NCBI GenBank assembly: GCA_010094045.1 | Contig: ML986807.1 | Coordinates: 26,920-69,106, forward strand | Direction of reading: 5' to 3' | Source: Lojkania enalia | Taxonomy: Eukaryota; Ascomycota; Dothideomycetes; Pleosporales | DNA length: 42,187 nucleotides | Shown here: piece by piece, positions 33,191-42,187 of the stretch | How positions within the stretch are numbered: position 1 is the stretch's first letter | Layout of the letters: each line of letters starts with the position of its first letter | Made by a program: the position numbers and the translations under genes | The notes under the pieces: generated by a model | Database searches by the model: none | What the model saw: only the letters and a program-made list of their open reading frames with translations | What the model was told of the DNA's origin: nothing

Positions 33191-33618
33191 AGACTATATA
33201 ATTAAGCTAGAAGGAAAAGATAGAAGCTTTCTAAAAATCCCCTTAGGTCCTTTATATAGAATATTATAGAAGATACTTCTTATCCTTTAGAAAACTCTAA
33301 TAGAGCTTTTTAATAAAGGATTTATTCGGGTTAGCAATTCTCTAACTATAACACCGTTCCTATTTATATAAAAACTAGGGGGTAGCCTCTACTTCTATAT
33401 TAACTATTACGCCTTAAATACTATTATATAAAAAGACTACTACTCTCTATCTTTAATCTAAGAAATACTAAATTAAATTAGTTAAGCTAAATAGTTTATA
33501 AAATTTAATATTATTACTATATTTAATAAAATTTAAATTAAAGAAGAAGATAAGTAGAAGATAGTATTTATAACCTACTATAGTTTATATAAGTAGCTGG
33601 TTATACCTTTTAGCCTTA
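33191..33618 (+). pseudogene. B1 reverse transcriptase, first part (cut by G2)
   Basis: Homologous to B2 28983-29415 (KLEGKD...; INY...LNTII). It is interrupted after AGCCTTA at 33618 by G2; the frame resumes at 35472 (AAATACT), matching uninterrupted B2 sequence GCTTTATAAATACT. Confidence 0.85.
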
Positions 33619-35469
33619 ATATATTTATAAGTAAGCGGCTACTATAAGTAAGTAGCTACTTCTACCAACTTTTTGCGACGCGTTACCTTCTAACTATAAT
33701 AGCTTAACCAACTACTTCTTAATTACCCTATAATAAAGTAGATATCTCTCTTACTATTTTAGCTATAAATTAATACTAAATAAGTAGCGTAAAACGCGCT
33801 GCTTTAATCTATATCTACCCCTAAACAACTCTATAATAATAATATACTAGAATTACTACGCGACGTAATTACTAGTCTAATTTAAAAAAGCTTACTTAGC
33901 TAGAAGAGGAGGTAATAACTAGGTATATACTTAACCTAGATTCGCGAGGATTTCCGCCTATACTAGATGCTATATAAGATATAGTAAATAAGCTGCTTAC
34001 TAAGCGTAATACTAGCTAGGTTAGTAAGCTATAGCTACGCAACTTTATTAAGCAAATAGATAGCCTTATTATATATTTTAATTAGCTATATAATTAATAG
34101 AAAGCCCTATATAAGAATCTAGAGACTATTAGGGCTTAGTTCGACCTTATAGCGCGTATAAAGGCTACCTATAGTATCTATAATAAAGATACCTTTAATT
34201 TTAATAAGATAGACTTTATAATAGATAAGATATTAGCTTAGCTAGTTATTACTAGCTTAGAGAGATAAAGTAGACTAAAGGCTATTCAGCCAGGTAATTA
34301 TAAGTAGGTTACTATAATCTATATAATTAACGCTACTAGGTAGGTAATCTTACCCTTTATTATCTTTACTAGCTAGTACTACCTTTCTATATAGTATAAG
34401 GAGGATAATATATTACGTAACTAAGCTTTCGCGGTTAGCGATAATAGCTAGACTACTAATAAGCTTAGAGTAGAGTAGTTAAAGTACTTTATTAAGTATA
34501 TAACAGAGTATAGGGTAGGCGCACGCCAGCTACTTATTCTTAATAGCTATAAGAGCTATAACTCGCTTAAATTCTAACAGCTTTATAAAAAGAATAATAT
34601 CTATACTCTCTATATACTGCTATATTTATTATACCTTCTATAGCTACTTAATATTAACTACTTCTTACTATTAAAGCACGCGTACAGGCGCTAGATTAAG
34701 AGCTTAATACGCGATTACATCAACTATATTATAAAGCTAGAGTTCTTACCTACCTTCTACACAGCTTATAAGTAGTTAATTATAAAAGAGAATATCTGCG
34801 TAAGCTTTTAAAGCGCTAGCCTAATTCTATATAATTTAAAGGCGGTAATATTAAAGCTTAATATTAAGCTTTATACGCTAACACCGCCTGCGCTAGAGGT
34901 TACCCTCTAGAAAGCTAAAATACTAAGTAATATACGCAAGCTAGACACTTAATTAATATTAATTCGCGATAAGATTTAGAGGTATAAGAGCTTATCGCCT
35001 ACTTCTATTATTATAGTGTTTAACTAACTTAAAAAAGGTACTAAAGTAATAGCGTACGAAAGTATGCTTATATATAATTAAATCGCGAGGCTTAAGAAAG
35101 TAAATAAAGCTGCTATAACGCGTAGAAAGTATAAAAAGAAGAGGATCTAGTAGAAAGGTACCTTAATAAAGGTAGAGGCAGAGGATATTATTACTTAAAA
35201 AGACGTTGAGCAGCAGTTAGAGGGGGAAATATATTAAGGTAAGGCGCGATTAGGTATAAGTCGGCAGGCTTTAGCGCGCTACAGCTACTATAGGGAAACT
35301 AGCTATAACTTAAGAACCTATAAGAAAGATACTATAGATACTCCTTAATCTAGCGTAGCTTAAATATTATAATTATCTTATTACGTTATTAAGATAGATC
35401 GCTGTAAAGGCGTTAAAAGTTAGTAGGGGTAGCCGCTTACTTATAGTAGCCGCTCGCTTATAAATACGT
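33619..35469 (+). mobile_element. Element G2: pogo/Fot1-like DNA transposon (1851 bp) in B1 RT
   Basis: Inverted ends: the left ATATATTTATAAGTAAGCGG (33619 on) matches the reverse complement of the right end ACGTATTTATAAGCGAGCGG (35469 back), continuing as CTACTATAAGTAAG. The TA duplication at 33617-33618 and 35470-35471 is proved by the empty site in B2 (GCTTTATAAATACT). It carries a transposase on the plus strand. It has the same family ends and nearly the same length as G1 (1854 bp) but the opposite orientation in the window. Confidence 0.93.
33870..35345 (+). pseudogene. G2 transposase, pogo/DDE_1 type (broken by RIP only)
   Basis: Plus frame with TAA/TAG for Gln/Trp and few other defects. 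The CENP-B-type DNA-binding part reads EEVITRYILNLDSRGFPPIL (33915-33975), then DIVNKLLTKRN. The catalytic region starts DTFNFNKIDFIIDKILA (FDE-type box changed to FNK), then SRLKAIQPGNYK (about 34275), VILPFIIFTS, AVSDNS, YKSYNSLKF, and LLQLLNINYFLLLKHAYRRQ (LLQPLDVxxFxPLK type, about 34630). The C-terminus reads LARYSYYRETSYNLRTYKKD (35271-35330), a decayed Cys/His tail (RCSxCRxTGHNxRTC type). The order and motifs match fungal pogo-like transposases (Fot1/Tan1 group). Several catalytic Asp codons are now Asn. Confidence 0.92.
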
Positions 35470-35471
35470 TA

Positions 35472-38136
35472 TAAATACTTTAAGTACCTTCTAATAATAT
35501 ATTAATTATATAATTTAGAAGTATTTAGACGACTTTATCTTAGTATACTTAGATAATATTCTTATATATATAGACAGCTCCCTATAAAACTATTAGTACT
35601 ATATTAAAGTAATTCTTTAAAAGCTAATAGATACTAGCCTCTAACTTAATATTAATAAGTATAAATTTAAAGTCCGTATAATAAAATATCTTAGCTTTAT
35701 TATTAATATAGAAAAAGGTATCTAAATAGACCTATAGAAAGTTAAAATAATCTAGGACTAAAAAGTACTTATATTAGTTTATAATATATAGAGCTTTTTA
35801 GGCTTTATAAACTTCTACCGCTAGTTTATTAAAGAATTTTCTAAAGTAGTTACTCTACTAACAGTTCTTACCCGAAGGAAATAAGAGAAGAAACAGTTTT
35901 AACTTAATATTTAGGTACTTACCACCTTTAATTATTTAAAGCGATGCTTTATATAAGCGCTAGTATTAGCCTAGTATAACCCTAAAAGAGAAACGATTCT
36001 AAAGTATAATATCTCTAGCTAGTATATTAGAGGTATATTTCTATAATATAATAATAAAGGAATTTTATAACCTGTTGCTTTTATATTAAAGTAAATACTT
36101 CCTATAGAGTATAACTACCTAATCTATAATAAGGAATTACTAGTAGTTATATAATACTTTAAGGAATAGGAGGAATTCTTAAAACTACTTATATACTTTA
36201 TAGTTTATATAGATTACTATAACCTAAAATACTTTACTAAAATATAGAGGTTTTCTAAGTACTAGATAAGATAAATAATATTCTTTACCTAGTTTAACTT
36301 CTAGTTTAAATATAAGCCGGGTAAGTTTAATATCTTAGTTAATACTCTCTTATATTATAATTAGAATCTTCTAAAAGAAGCTAATAATAAGCAGATTTAG
36401 AGAATAATTAGTTAACTCTTTAGACCGTCCGATTTTAAGGATAGAGTTTATACAGCCCCTATATAAACTAGAAACTAGTATATTAAAGATACTTCTAACA
36501 ATTAGATAGAGGTAGTTACCTTAGAAGACTCTATATTAGAGGAGGAATCTATAGATAAAGGAGAGTCTATAACCGAGACATTATATAAGGAGTAGTAAAT
36601 ACTAATAGAGACCTTATAGTAAGATACTTAAGAAAAAGATAAGACGTATGCTGTACTTCTCTATACTACTAAAGTAGGGGAGAGAATACTTCTAGAAACC
36701 TTCTATTACCTTAGAATTAGCCTATCTAACCTCTTAGTTCTAGGAGATAGATTAATATAGAGAGAATATACTTAGGTTTTTAAGAGCGAGTTACTTCGTA
36801 TAAAGCTAATCTAAGAGACTTATAACTCTTACTTAACTAGCTACCCTAGTAAGAATATTACGATCGGGTTAATATTATAGTACTACTTTTAGCCTAGAAT
36901 AGTAGTAGATATTAAATACTTTATATAAAATTACTACTTCTATAGTAGAAATATAATTTAACGTTTTAGAAAAAAAGGCCTACTATATTCTCTTCTAATC
37001 CCTAAGAGGGTATAGTTAGAAATTTTAATAGATTATATTATTAACTTACTAAAAACTAAATATAGTAATAAATATATCTTTATTATTATAGACCGTTTAA
37101 GTAAAAAAGTACTCTTTATTACCGTCCTAGACCTTAAAAGCTAAATATTAGCTAATAAGTTTATTAAGTATTTTATAGTATATTATAGGCTTCTATAAAT
37201 AATAGTCTCTAATAGAAGAGAGTAGTTTATATAAGGTATATCGGTATATATCTATCGAATTTTTAAGATTAAGTAAAGGCTATTAATAGTATACTATCCA
37301 GAGACCGATAAAAGTATAGAATATATAAATTAGCTACTTAAAGAGCTTCTCTACTACTATTATAACTACTACTAGAATAATTAGGATCTATAGCTACTAC
37401 TAGCTTAGATTACTATTAGTACTAGAGACGCTTCCTCTATAGAAGTTAGCTTATTCTTTCTTACTTATAGCTATTATCTAAACTTAAGAAAGTCTATATA
37501 ATTAGAAGAGAAGCTACTAATAGAGCAGCCTAGAGACCCTATTTATATAGTAAAATAGATTATTAGTAAACTAAAAGACTGCATTAAATTTATATAAGTA
37601 ATAATAGCCTATATATAATAATAGTAGTAAGAAATTTATAATTATATAAGGGATCTTATACTATAATACTAATTAGAGGATAAAGTTTAGCTTAATATAT
37701 ATAATATTAAGATAGACTCTATAAAGAAAAAGAAGCTCTATAAGCTCTATTAATAATATATAGTTATTAAAACTATTAGACGAAATATATACCAACTAGA
37801 CACCCTATTAGAAATTTATAACATCTTCTATATAACACTACTTCGCTCTATCGCTTAAAATCCATTACTAAGTTAAATATAGGACAACTATTAACCAGCG
37901 CTAATTAGTATTAGAAACGAAGATGAATAGGAGCTTAAGAAAATCTAAGACGTACGAGTAATTAATAAGAGGGGAGGCGGCCTAAAATAGTAGTTCCTTT
38001 ATAAATAGACTGGTTATACTACACCTTTATAGAACGACTAAAGCGACTATAAAGATATAATTGCTCTAGAAGAATTCGAACGGAATACGGGGCGGAACTT
38101 TACTAAAGAACTACTTGTCCGTACAACTTAGTACTA
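35472..38136 (+). pseudogene. B1 pol remainder: RT end, RNase H, integrase, chromodomain (broken)
   Basis: Parallel to B2 29420-32076 throughout, with a higher RIP load. The YLDD-box region is at about 35535-35575, integrase about 37000-37320 and chromodomain about 37930-38100 (the latter as KRGGLK, stops, FLYK). Ends at the polypurine tract. Confidence 0.88.
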
Positions 38137-38165
38137 GAGGAAGAGAAGGAGGAGGAGGGGAATAT
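38137..38165 (+). promoter_or_regulatory. B1 polypurine tract
   Basis: Purine run GGAAGAGAAGGAGGAGGAGG abutting the 3' LTR; counterpart of 32077-32104 in B2. Confidence 0.88.
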
Positions 38166-38367
38166 TATAAAGGTCCCGGCCTGTAGCTCGGTCCCGTTCC
38201 TATAATACTATAATAGCAGTTGCTCTTATACAACCCTATATCTACCTGGACTAAAGTAAGCGAATAATATATATCTTACTACCGTATATCTTCTCTTCTC
38301 TTTCTCTAGCTTTAATAATAATAGATTCTTATTATATCTAATCCTATTATATCTTCAGACCTTCTTA
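38166..38367 (+). repeat. B1 3' LTR (202 bp)
   Basis: Gapless with the other three B LTRs; ends CTTCTTA and is followed by TTATA (38368-38372), the second duplication, after which A2 sequence resumes. Confidence 0.93.
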
Positions 38368-40512
38368 TTATATAAGATAATAGATAATAGATTATAGTAT
38401 TTTTTAGGTACTTTAATAATAGAGTTAGTATATACTTTTAAGGCTAGAACTTTATTAATATTAGCTATTAATATAGTAAAGATTTTATAGTTAAACTACT
38501 AGAAAAGCTAGACTAGTACTATAGCGCTTATATAATATATATCTAACTATAGTATAAACTTTAGATATTTAGGTTTAAATAGATTCTTTTAACTATAATC
38601 TTTATCTTAGATTAAATTAGTTTTAGTTTTAAATTCTTTTAACTAGTATAGTATTTTAAGCAGTTAGTAATTATATTAGATATAGCTTAATAGACGGAGC
38701 TTTAAATAATACTACCTAAGCTTTAAACTATATAAAAGTTATAAATTAGTTACTTTAGAATCTCCTTTTATATTAGATTTAGGTAGTTTATAATCTATAA
38801 TAATTATTTAAATAGCCTATTAGTAGATAGTAGTACTAGTAGATTATAAATATTAAGTTAAGTATTAGTTAGTAGTAAAAACTAGCTGTTTATTCTTATA
38901 ATCTAGGTTTATATAATATTTATATATTTATAGCTATCTTAGAATTAACTAGTATTTTTCTAGTATAGTTATATAGAAATATACTATCTCTAAATAGTTT
39001 AGGTGTTAGAGAATTAGAGTAACTAAATAAAAAATAGTCCCCTTATAAAGAATTTCTCTATTAAAGCTAGTTAGGTATAAATTATATAGAAGTTATATCT
39101 TTTAGAGTTTTAGAGTATATACGAGGTTTCTATAGATATAGCTATAACTAGTAGCTCTAGTATTAATAAGAATATTAATATCTTACTAGACTAAGTTTTA
39201 ATAGATTAAAAAAGAAGCTAGAATCTAATAGTCCTATAATTATTTTTATAGAGGCTAGTTTTATAAATATATAGAAATTCGGTGTAGGTATAATCTTAAA
39301 AAGTAATTTACTTCTAGAATAGACCTTTTAGCAACGTTCTAGTCGGTAAAACTAGCTATATTTAAGAGTAAGAGTAATAGCCTTATCTATAGAATAATAA
39401 GCGTATTAAGGATTAGTTAGAGGATCGGTTAGAGGATTAAGAATAGGACCTATAGAGTATAGTAGAGCTCTAAAACCCTTAATAGATTAATAATAGAGGG
39501 GCGCTATATTCTAGCGAGATATATCCTTTACTATTATACTTATAACAGCGTCCTTTATAGTAGCGCCTTTTTTATTTATTAGAGCCTATAGGTATATAGC
39601 TAGAAGTATTAAGTTTTATAGTATTCAGGTCCTTCTAGTAAATAGTATAATACTTCGGTTATTTATAGTAGTTACTAGATAGATAATATAGGTTAGTATT
39701 ATATAGAGAAATTAGGTTAGCGTAGTTATTTAGGGTACTAAATATTATAATATTAATTATAGTATAGTAGAGCTTATTAAAGAGAGAATATTAGAGATAT
39801 ATAATTTATCCGGTCTTATTTAGTTTAGTATCTACAATTAGGCGTTGGAATTTAGTAAAGTAAGTAGAGAACCTACTTTAGCCTTATTTTAAGGTTTTTA
39901 GCTTACTCTATACTATAGTCTCCTTATTCCGGTCGCTATAGGTAGATTTTAAGAAGGTAACTAAGCTGTTTATAAAGTTAATACTCTTATCTATTAATAG
40001 GTTAACTAATATTACTAGGTCTTATTCTAGGCGGGAATAGATATATAAAAGGCGGGTACGTTCAGTTAGGTATTAGTTAGTATTTCCTTCTAGTTTATAA
40101 CAGAGCTTTCTAATAAAGTATAAAAGCTCTAAGCGTTTACTAGAAAATATTAGAAGGTTAGATAAGTAGTTAGAATAGAAATATAGGTTATATATAGTTT
40201 TAAGTAGATTAGAGGTTAATATAGGTATCTATTTAGAAGCTAGAGTTGCAGGTTAAGTCGGGCTAAGGGCGGGTAATAGTTCTATTACTATTAATATACT
40301 AGTAGCTAGTAGAAGAGTAGCTATTTAACGGCTACTAAATTCCCTTTATATTACTTTAAGGTCTAACTTATAGCAGTTCTCTTAGGTTATTAATGTCTCT
40401 ACTAGTATTTTATTCTTCTACTATAAAGAGTCTAGCTTACCCTAGATCTCTTTAAATATATTAATAAGCGCGTTCTTATCTATAGTATATAATAGTAGAT
40501 AACATAATATAA
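38368..40512 (-). pseudogene. A2 gag, protease and start of RT (broken)
   Basis: Matches A1 3190-5335 base by base apart from transitions. The protease box corresponds to A1 4010-3960 (here about 39180-39130), and the zinc-knuckle region to A1 4350-4310 (here about 39540-39490). It joins the rest of A2 at 26805 across the B1 insertion. Confidence 0.85.
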
Positions 40513-40815
40513 TATTATAGACGCTTATATATAGTTAGTTAATTATACTTTAGATAGTTAACTCTATTACTATATACTATATATAAATATTAAAACGTTG
40601 TATAAAAAATAGAGATATCTATATTATATAGGTTTTTATAGAAGTTAGGTCTATACTACTATACAGGCTAGCTGGGTTAATAAAACCTTCTTCTATTATA
40701 ATTATAATAAGTCGGTTATATTCTAGCTAGCAGCTAATAGCTATTACTAGCAGCTAGTTTAGGTATTATAGTAAAAGTAGTATAGGTGTAGAGGTGTCGT
40801 AGTATTACCGTAATA
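40513..40815 (-). repeat. A2 5' LTR (303 bp)
   Basis: Gapless partner of 23229-23531; right end CCGTAATA, then ATAGG (40816-40820). Just inside it (40512 leftward on the minus strand) is the shared A leader, also seen in A3 from 41360. Confidence 0.94.
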
Positions 40816-40820
40816 ATAGG

Positions 40821-41056
40821 TGCTTATAACTATTTATTTATAACTACTATACCTTTAGCTATTAGATAAATAAAGAGTAGATTATTAATATATATAATAA
40901 TAATCTACTATAGCTCTTTACTAATGAAAATATATAGATTAGAATTAAGAAGTCTATATCTATATAATATTAAATAGTAGCTAATCTCTTTATACTAAAG
41001 TTATAGTAGCTAATAGAGACTATAAAGTACTTTATTAAGTTATATAATTATACTAT
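40821..41056. other. Unassigned spacer between A2 and A3
   Basis: 236 bp of AT-rich DNA without coding pattern. It contains a small inverted repeat, AGTAGATTATTA / TAATAATCTACT, around 40875-40913. The last 5 bp (41052-41056, ACTAT) would be the A3 target duplication. Confidence 0.5.
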
Positions 41057-41359
41057 TATTACGGTAATACTGTAATACCTTTATACTTATACTACTCTTA
41101 CTATAATACCCGAACTAGCTACTAGTAATAGCTATTAACTATTAGCTAGAATATAACCGACTTATTATAACTATAATAGAGGAAGGTTTTACTAACCTAG
41201 CTAGCTTATATAGTAGTACAGACCTAGCTTCTATAAAAACTTATATAATATAAATATCTCTATTCTTTATATAACGTTTTAATATTTATATATAGTATAT
41301 AGTAATAGAGTTAACTACTTAAAGTACAATTAACTAACTATATATAAATATCCGTAATA
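41057..41359 (+). repeat. A3 5' LTR (303 bp)
   Basis: Inverted relative to the A1 and A2 LTRs. Its outer end reads TATTACGG-TAATAC-TGTAATA, near-palindromic, as in the other A LTR ends. Same length, transition differences only as far as I compared. Confidence 0.93.
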
Positions 41360-42187
41360 TTATATTATATTATCTACTATTATATACTATAGACAAGAAC
41401 GCGCTTATTAATATACTTAAAGAGATCTAAGGTAAATTAGATTCTTTATAGTAGAAGAATAAAATACTAGTAGAAGCCTTAATAACCTAAGAAAACTATT
41501 ATAAGTTAGACCTTAAAGTAATATAAAGAGAATTTAGTAGCTATTAAATAGCTACTTCTTTACTAGCTACTAGTATATTAATAGTAATAGAACTATTACC
41601 TACCTTTAGCCTAATTTAGCCTATAATCCTAACTTCTAAATAGATATCTATATTAACTTCTAATCCGCCTAAAACTATATATAACCTATATTTCTATTCT
41701 AACTACTTATTTAACCTTCTAATATTTTCTAGTAAATATTTAGAGCTTTTATACTTTATTAAAAAGCTCTACTATAAATTAGAAGAAAATGCTAACTAAT
41801 ATCTAACTAAATATAATATATAGTATAAGCGAGCTAATTACCTAAATAAGCTAATTATAATACTAAAACTCTACTAAAATTATAATAATTATACTTTATA
41901 ATATTATACTATAACTAATAACTGTAGAATTAATTTAGAAAAAAGCTAGAATATAGCTTATACTCTAAACTCTTTAATAAGATATAATACTAACTATACG
42001 TCACATTATATTAATCTATAATATCTCCTAAAGTATACTTAGTATATAAAGGTAAGGAACAGCTTTATAACGCGATTACCGGCCTAATTTAATAAAGCTT
42101 AGTAAGATTAAGAAGTAGATAATTATTTAGTATATACTAGATCTAGATATAAGAGGATTTCTACTACAGCTTACTACTATTTAAGAT
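41360..42187 (+). pseudogene. A3 gag, 5' part (broken, partial)
   Basis: Inverted homologue of A1 5335-4500. Plus-strand gag-like frame with Gln/Trp stops; the zinc knuckle is not reached before the window ends. It appears the most diverged of the three A copies. Confidence 0.75.

Larger units (their letters stand above)
26806..38367 (+). mobile_element. Element B, copy 1 (B1): plus-strand chromovirus, split by B2 and G2
   Basis: Outer 202-bp LTRs at 26806-27007 and 38166-38367, with a TTATA duplication in A2. Its own sequence is 26806-28106, 32307-33618 and 35470-38367, about 5.5 kb in total. The order is gag, CCHC knuckle (split by B2 at 28106), protease, RT (split by G2), RNase H, integrase, chromodomain, polypurine tract, LTR. 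RIP has erased ATG and placed stops at Gln/Trp codons. Confidence 0.93.
23229..40815 (-). mobile_element. Element A, copy 2 (A2): chromovirus split by the B1/B2/G2 stack
   Basis: Two 303-bp LTRs (23229-23531, 40513-40815) with an ATAGG duplication. The internal parts 23532-26805 and 38368-40512 align to A1 (about 80-3180 and about 3190-5335), giving an undisturbed length of about 6.0 kb. Right to left: 5' LTR, gag/protease (40512-38373), interruption by B1 within the N-terminal RT, then the rest of RT, RNase H, integrase, chromodomain, 3' LTR. Heavily RIP-mutated; closely parallel to A1 but with independent transitions. Confidence 0.95.
41057..42187 (+). mobile_element. Element A, copy 3 (A3): 5' LTR and gag, plus strand, cut by right window edge
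   Basis: 41057-41359 is a complete 303-bp A LTR in the opposite orientation to A1 and A2 (starts TATTACGG, ends CCGTAATA). From 41360 the sequence matches the reverse complement of the A1 leader and gag (5335 leftward); for example the TTTATACTTTATTAAAAAGC stretch near 41745 corresponds to A1 near 4935. Gag is broken by RIP stops. pol and the 3' LTR would lie beyond the window. Confidence 0.92.

Noticed and set aside
1..42187. Mitochondrial or plasmid DNA suggested by AT-richness
   Set aside because: Paired LTRs with 5-bp duplications, nested gypsy and pogo elements and transition-only divergence indicate nuclear RIP-affected DNA.

Overview
The window is about 42 kb of AT-rich, TpA-saturated DNA. 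It looks like a repeat-induced point mutation (RIP) isochore from a filamentous ascomycete. The evidence is direct: repeat copies differ almost only by C/T and G/A transitions, CpA/TpG is nearly gone, ATG is almost absent, and TAA/TAG stops sit where Gln and Trp codons are expected. No intact protein-coding gene is visible. Everything recognisable is a decayed transposable element, read here by tolerating TAA/TAG as former Gln/Trp. Labels A-H below are local names for this window.

Layout, left to right. 1-5638: A1, a minus-strand Ty3/gypsy chromovirus (gag, protease, RT, integrase, chromodomain) whose 3' LTR lies off the left edge. Its right-hand 303-bp LTR abuts an inverted fragment of the same LTR (5639-5699). 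5818-6180: plus-strand remnant resembling a transposase C-terminus. About 6250-19577: D, a second minus-strand gypsy element split by two insertions. The first is E (8915-10130), a 1216-bp TRIM-like element with 119-bp LTRs, target duplication CCTAG and a core of 30 tandem 14-bp units. The second is F (11099-18292), a 7194-bp minus-strand chromovirus with 279-bp LTRs and duplication ACTAG. 19578-21431: G1, a 1854-bp pogo/Fot1-like DNA transposon on the minus strand. 21434-22485: H, a Ty1/copia-type gag remnant. 22630-22960: a long imperfect palindrome.

23229-40815: A2, a second A copy with two 303-bp LTRs and duplication ATAGG. It is split by B1 (26806-38367; 202-bp LTRs, duplication TTATA), a plus-strand chromovirus. 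B1 is itself split in gag by B2 (28107-32306; same family, duplication TTTTG/TTTTA) and in RT by G2 (33619-35469; relative of G1, TA duplication). 41057-42187: the 5' LTR and gag of A3, a plus-strand A copy running off the right edge.

The elements do not form a working pathway. They record successive insertions: host DNA, then A2, then B1, then B2 and G2. Less-mutated patches (E, and the 5' part of B2) mark younger or less RIP-exposed DNA. The most unusual items are the minisatellite-bearing TRIM (E), the open antisense frame between pol and the 3' LTR of F, and the roughly 330-bp palindrome. I see no sign of a new defence or metabolic system.
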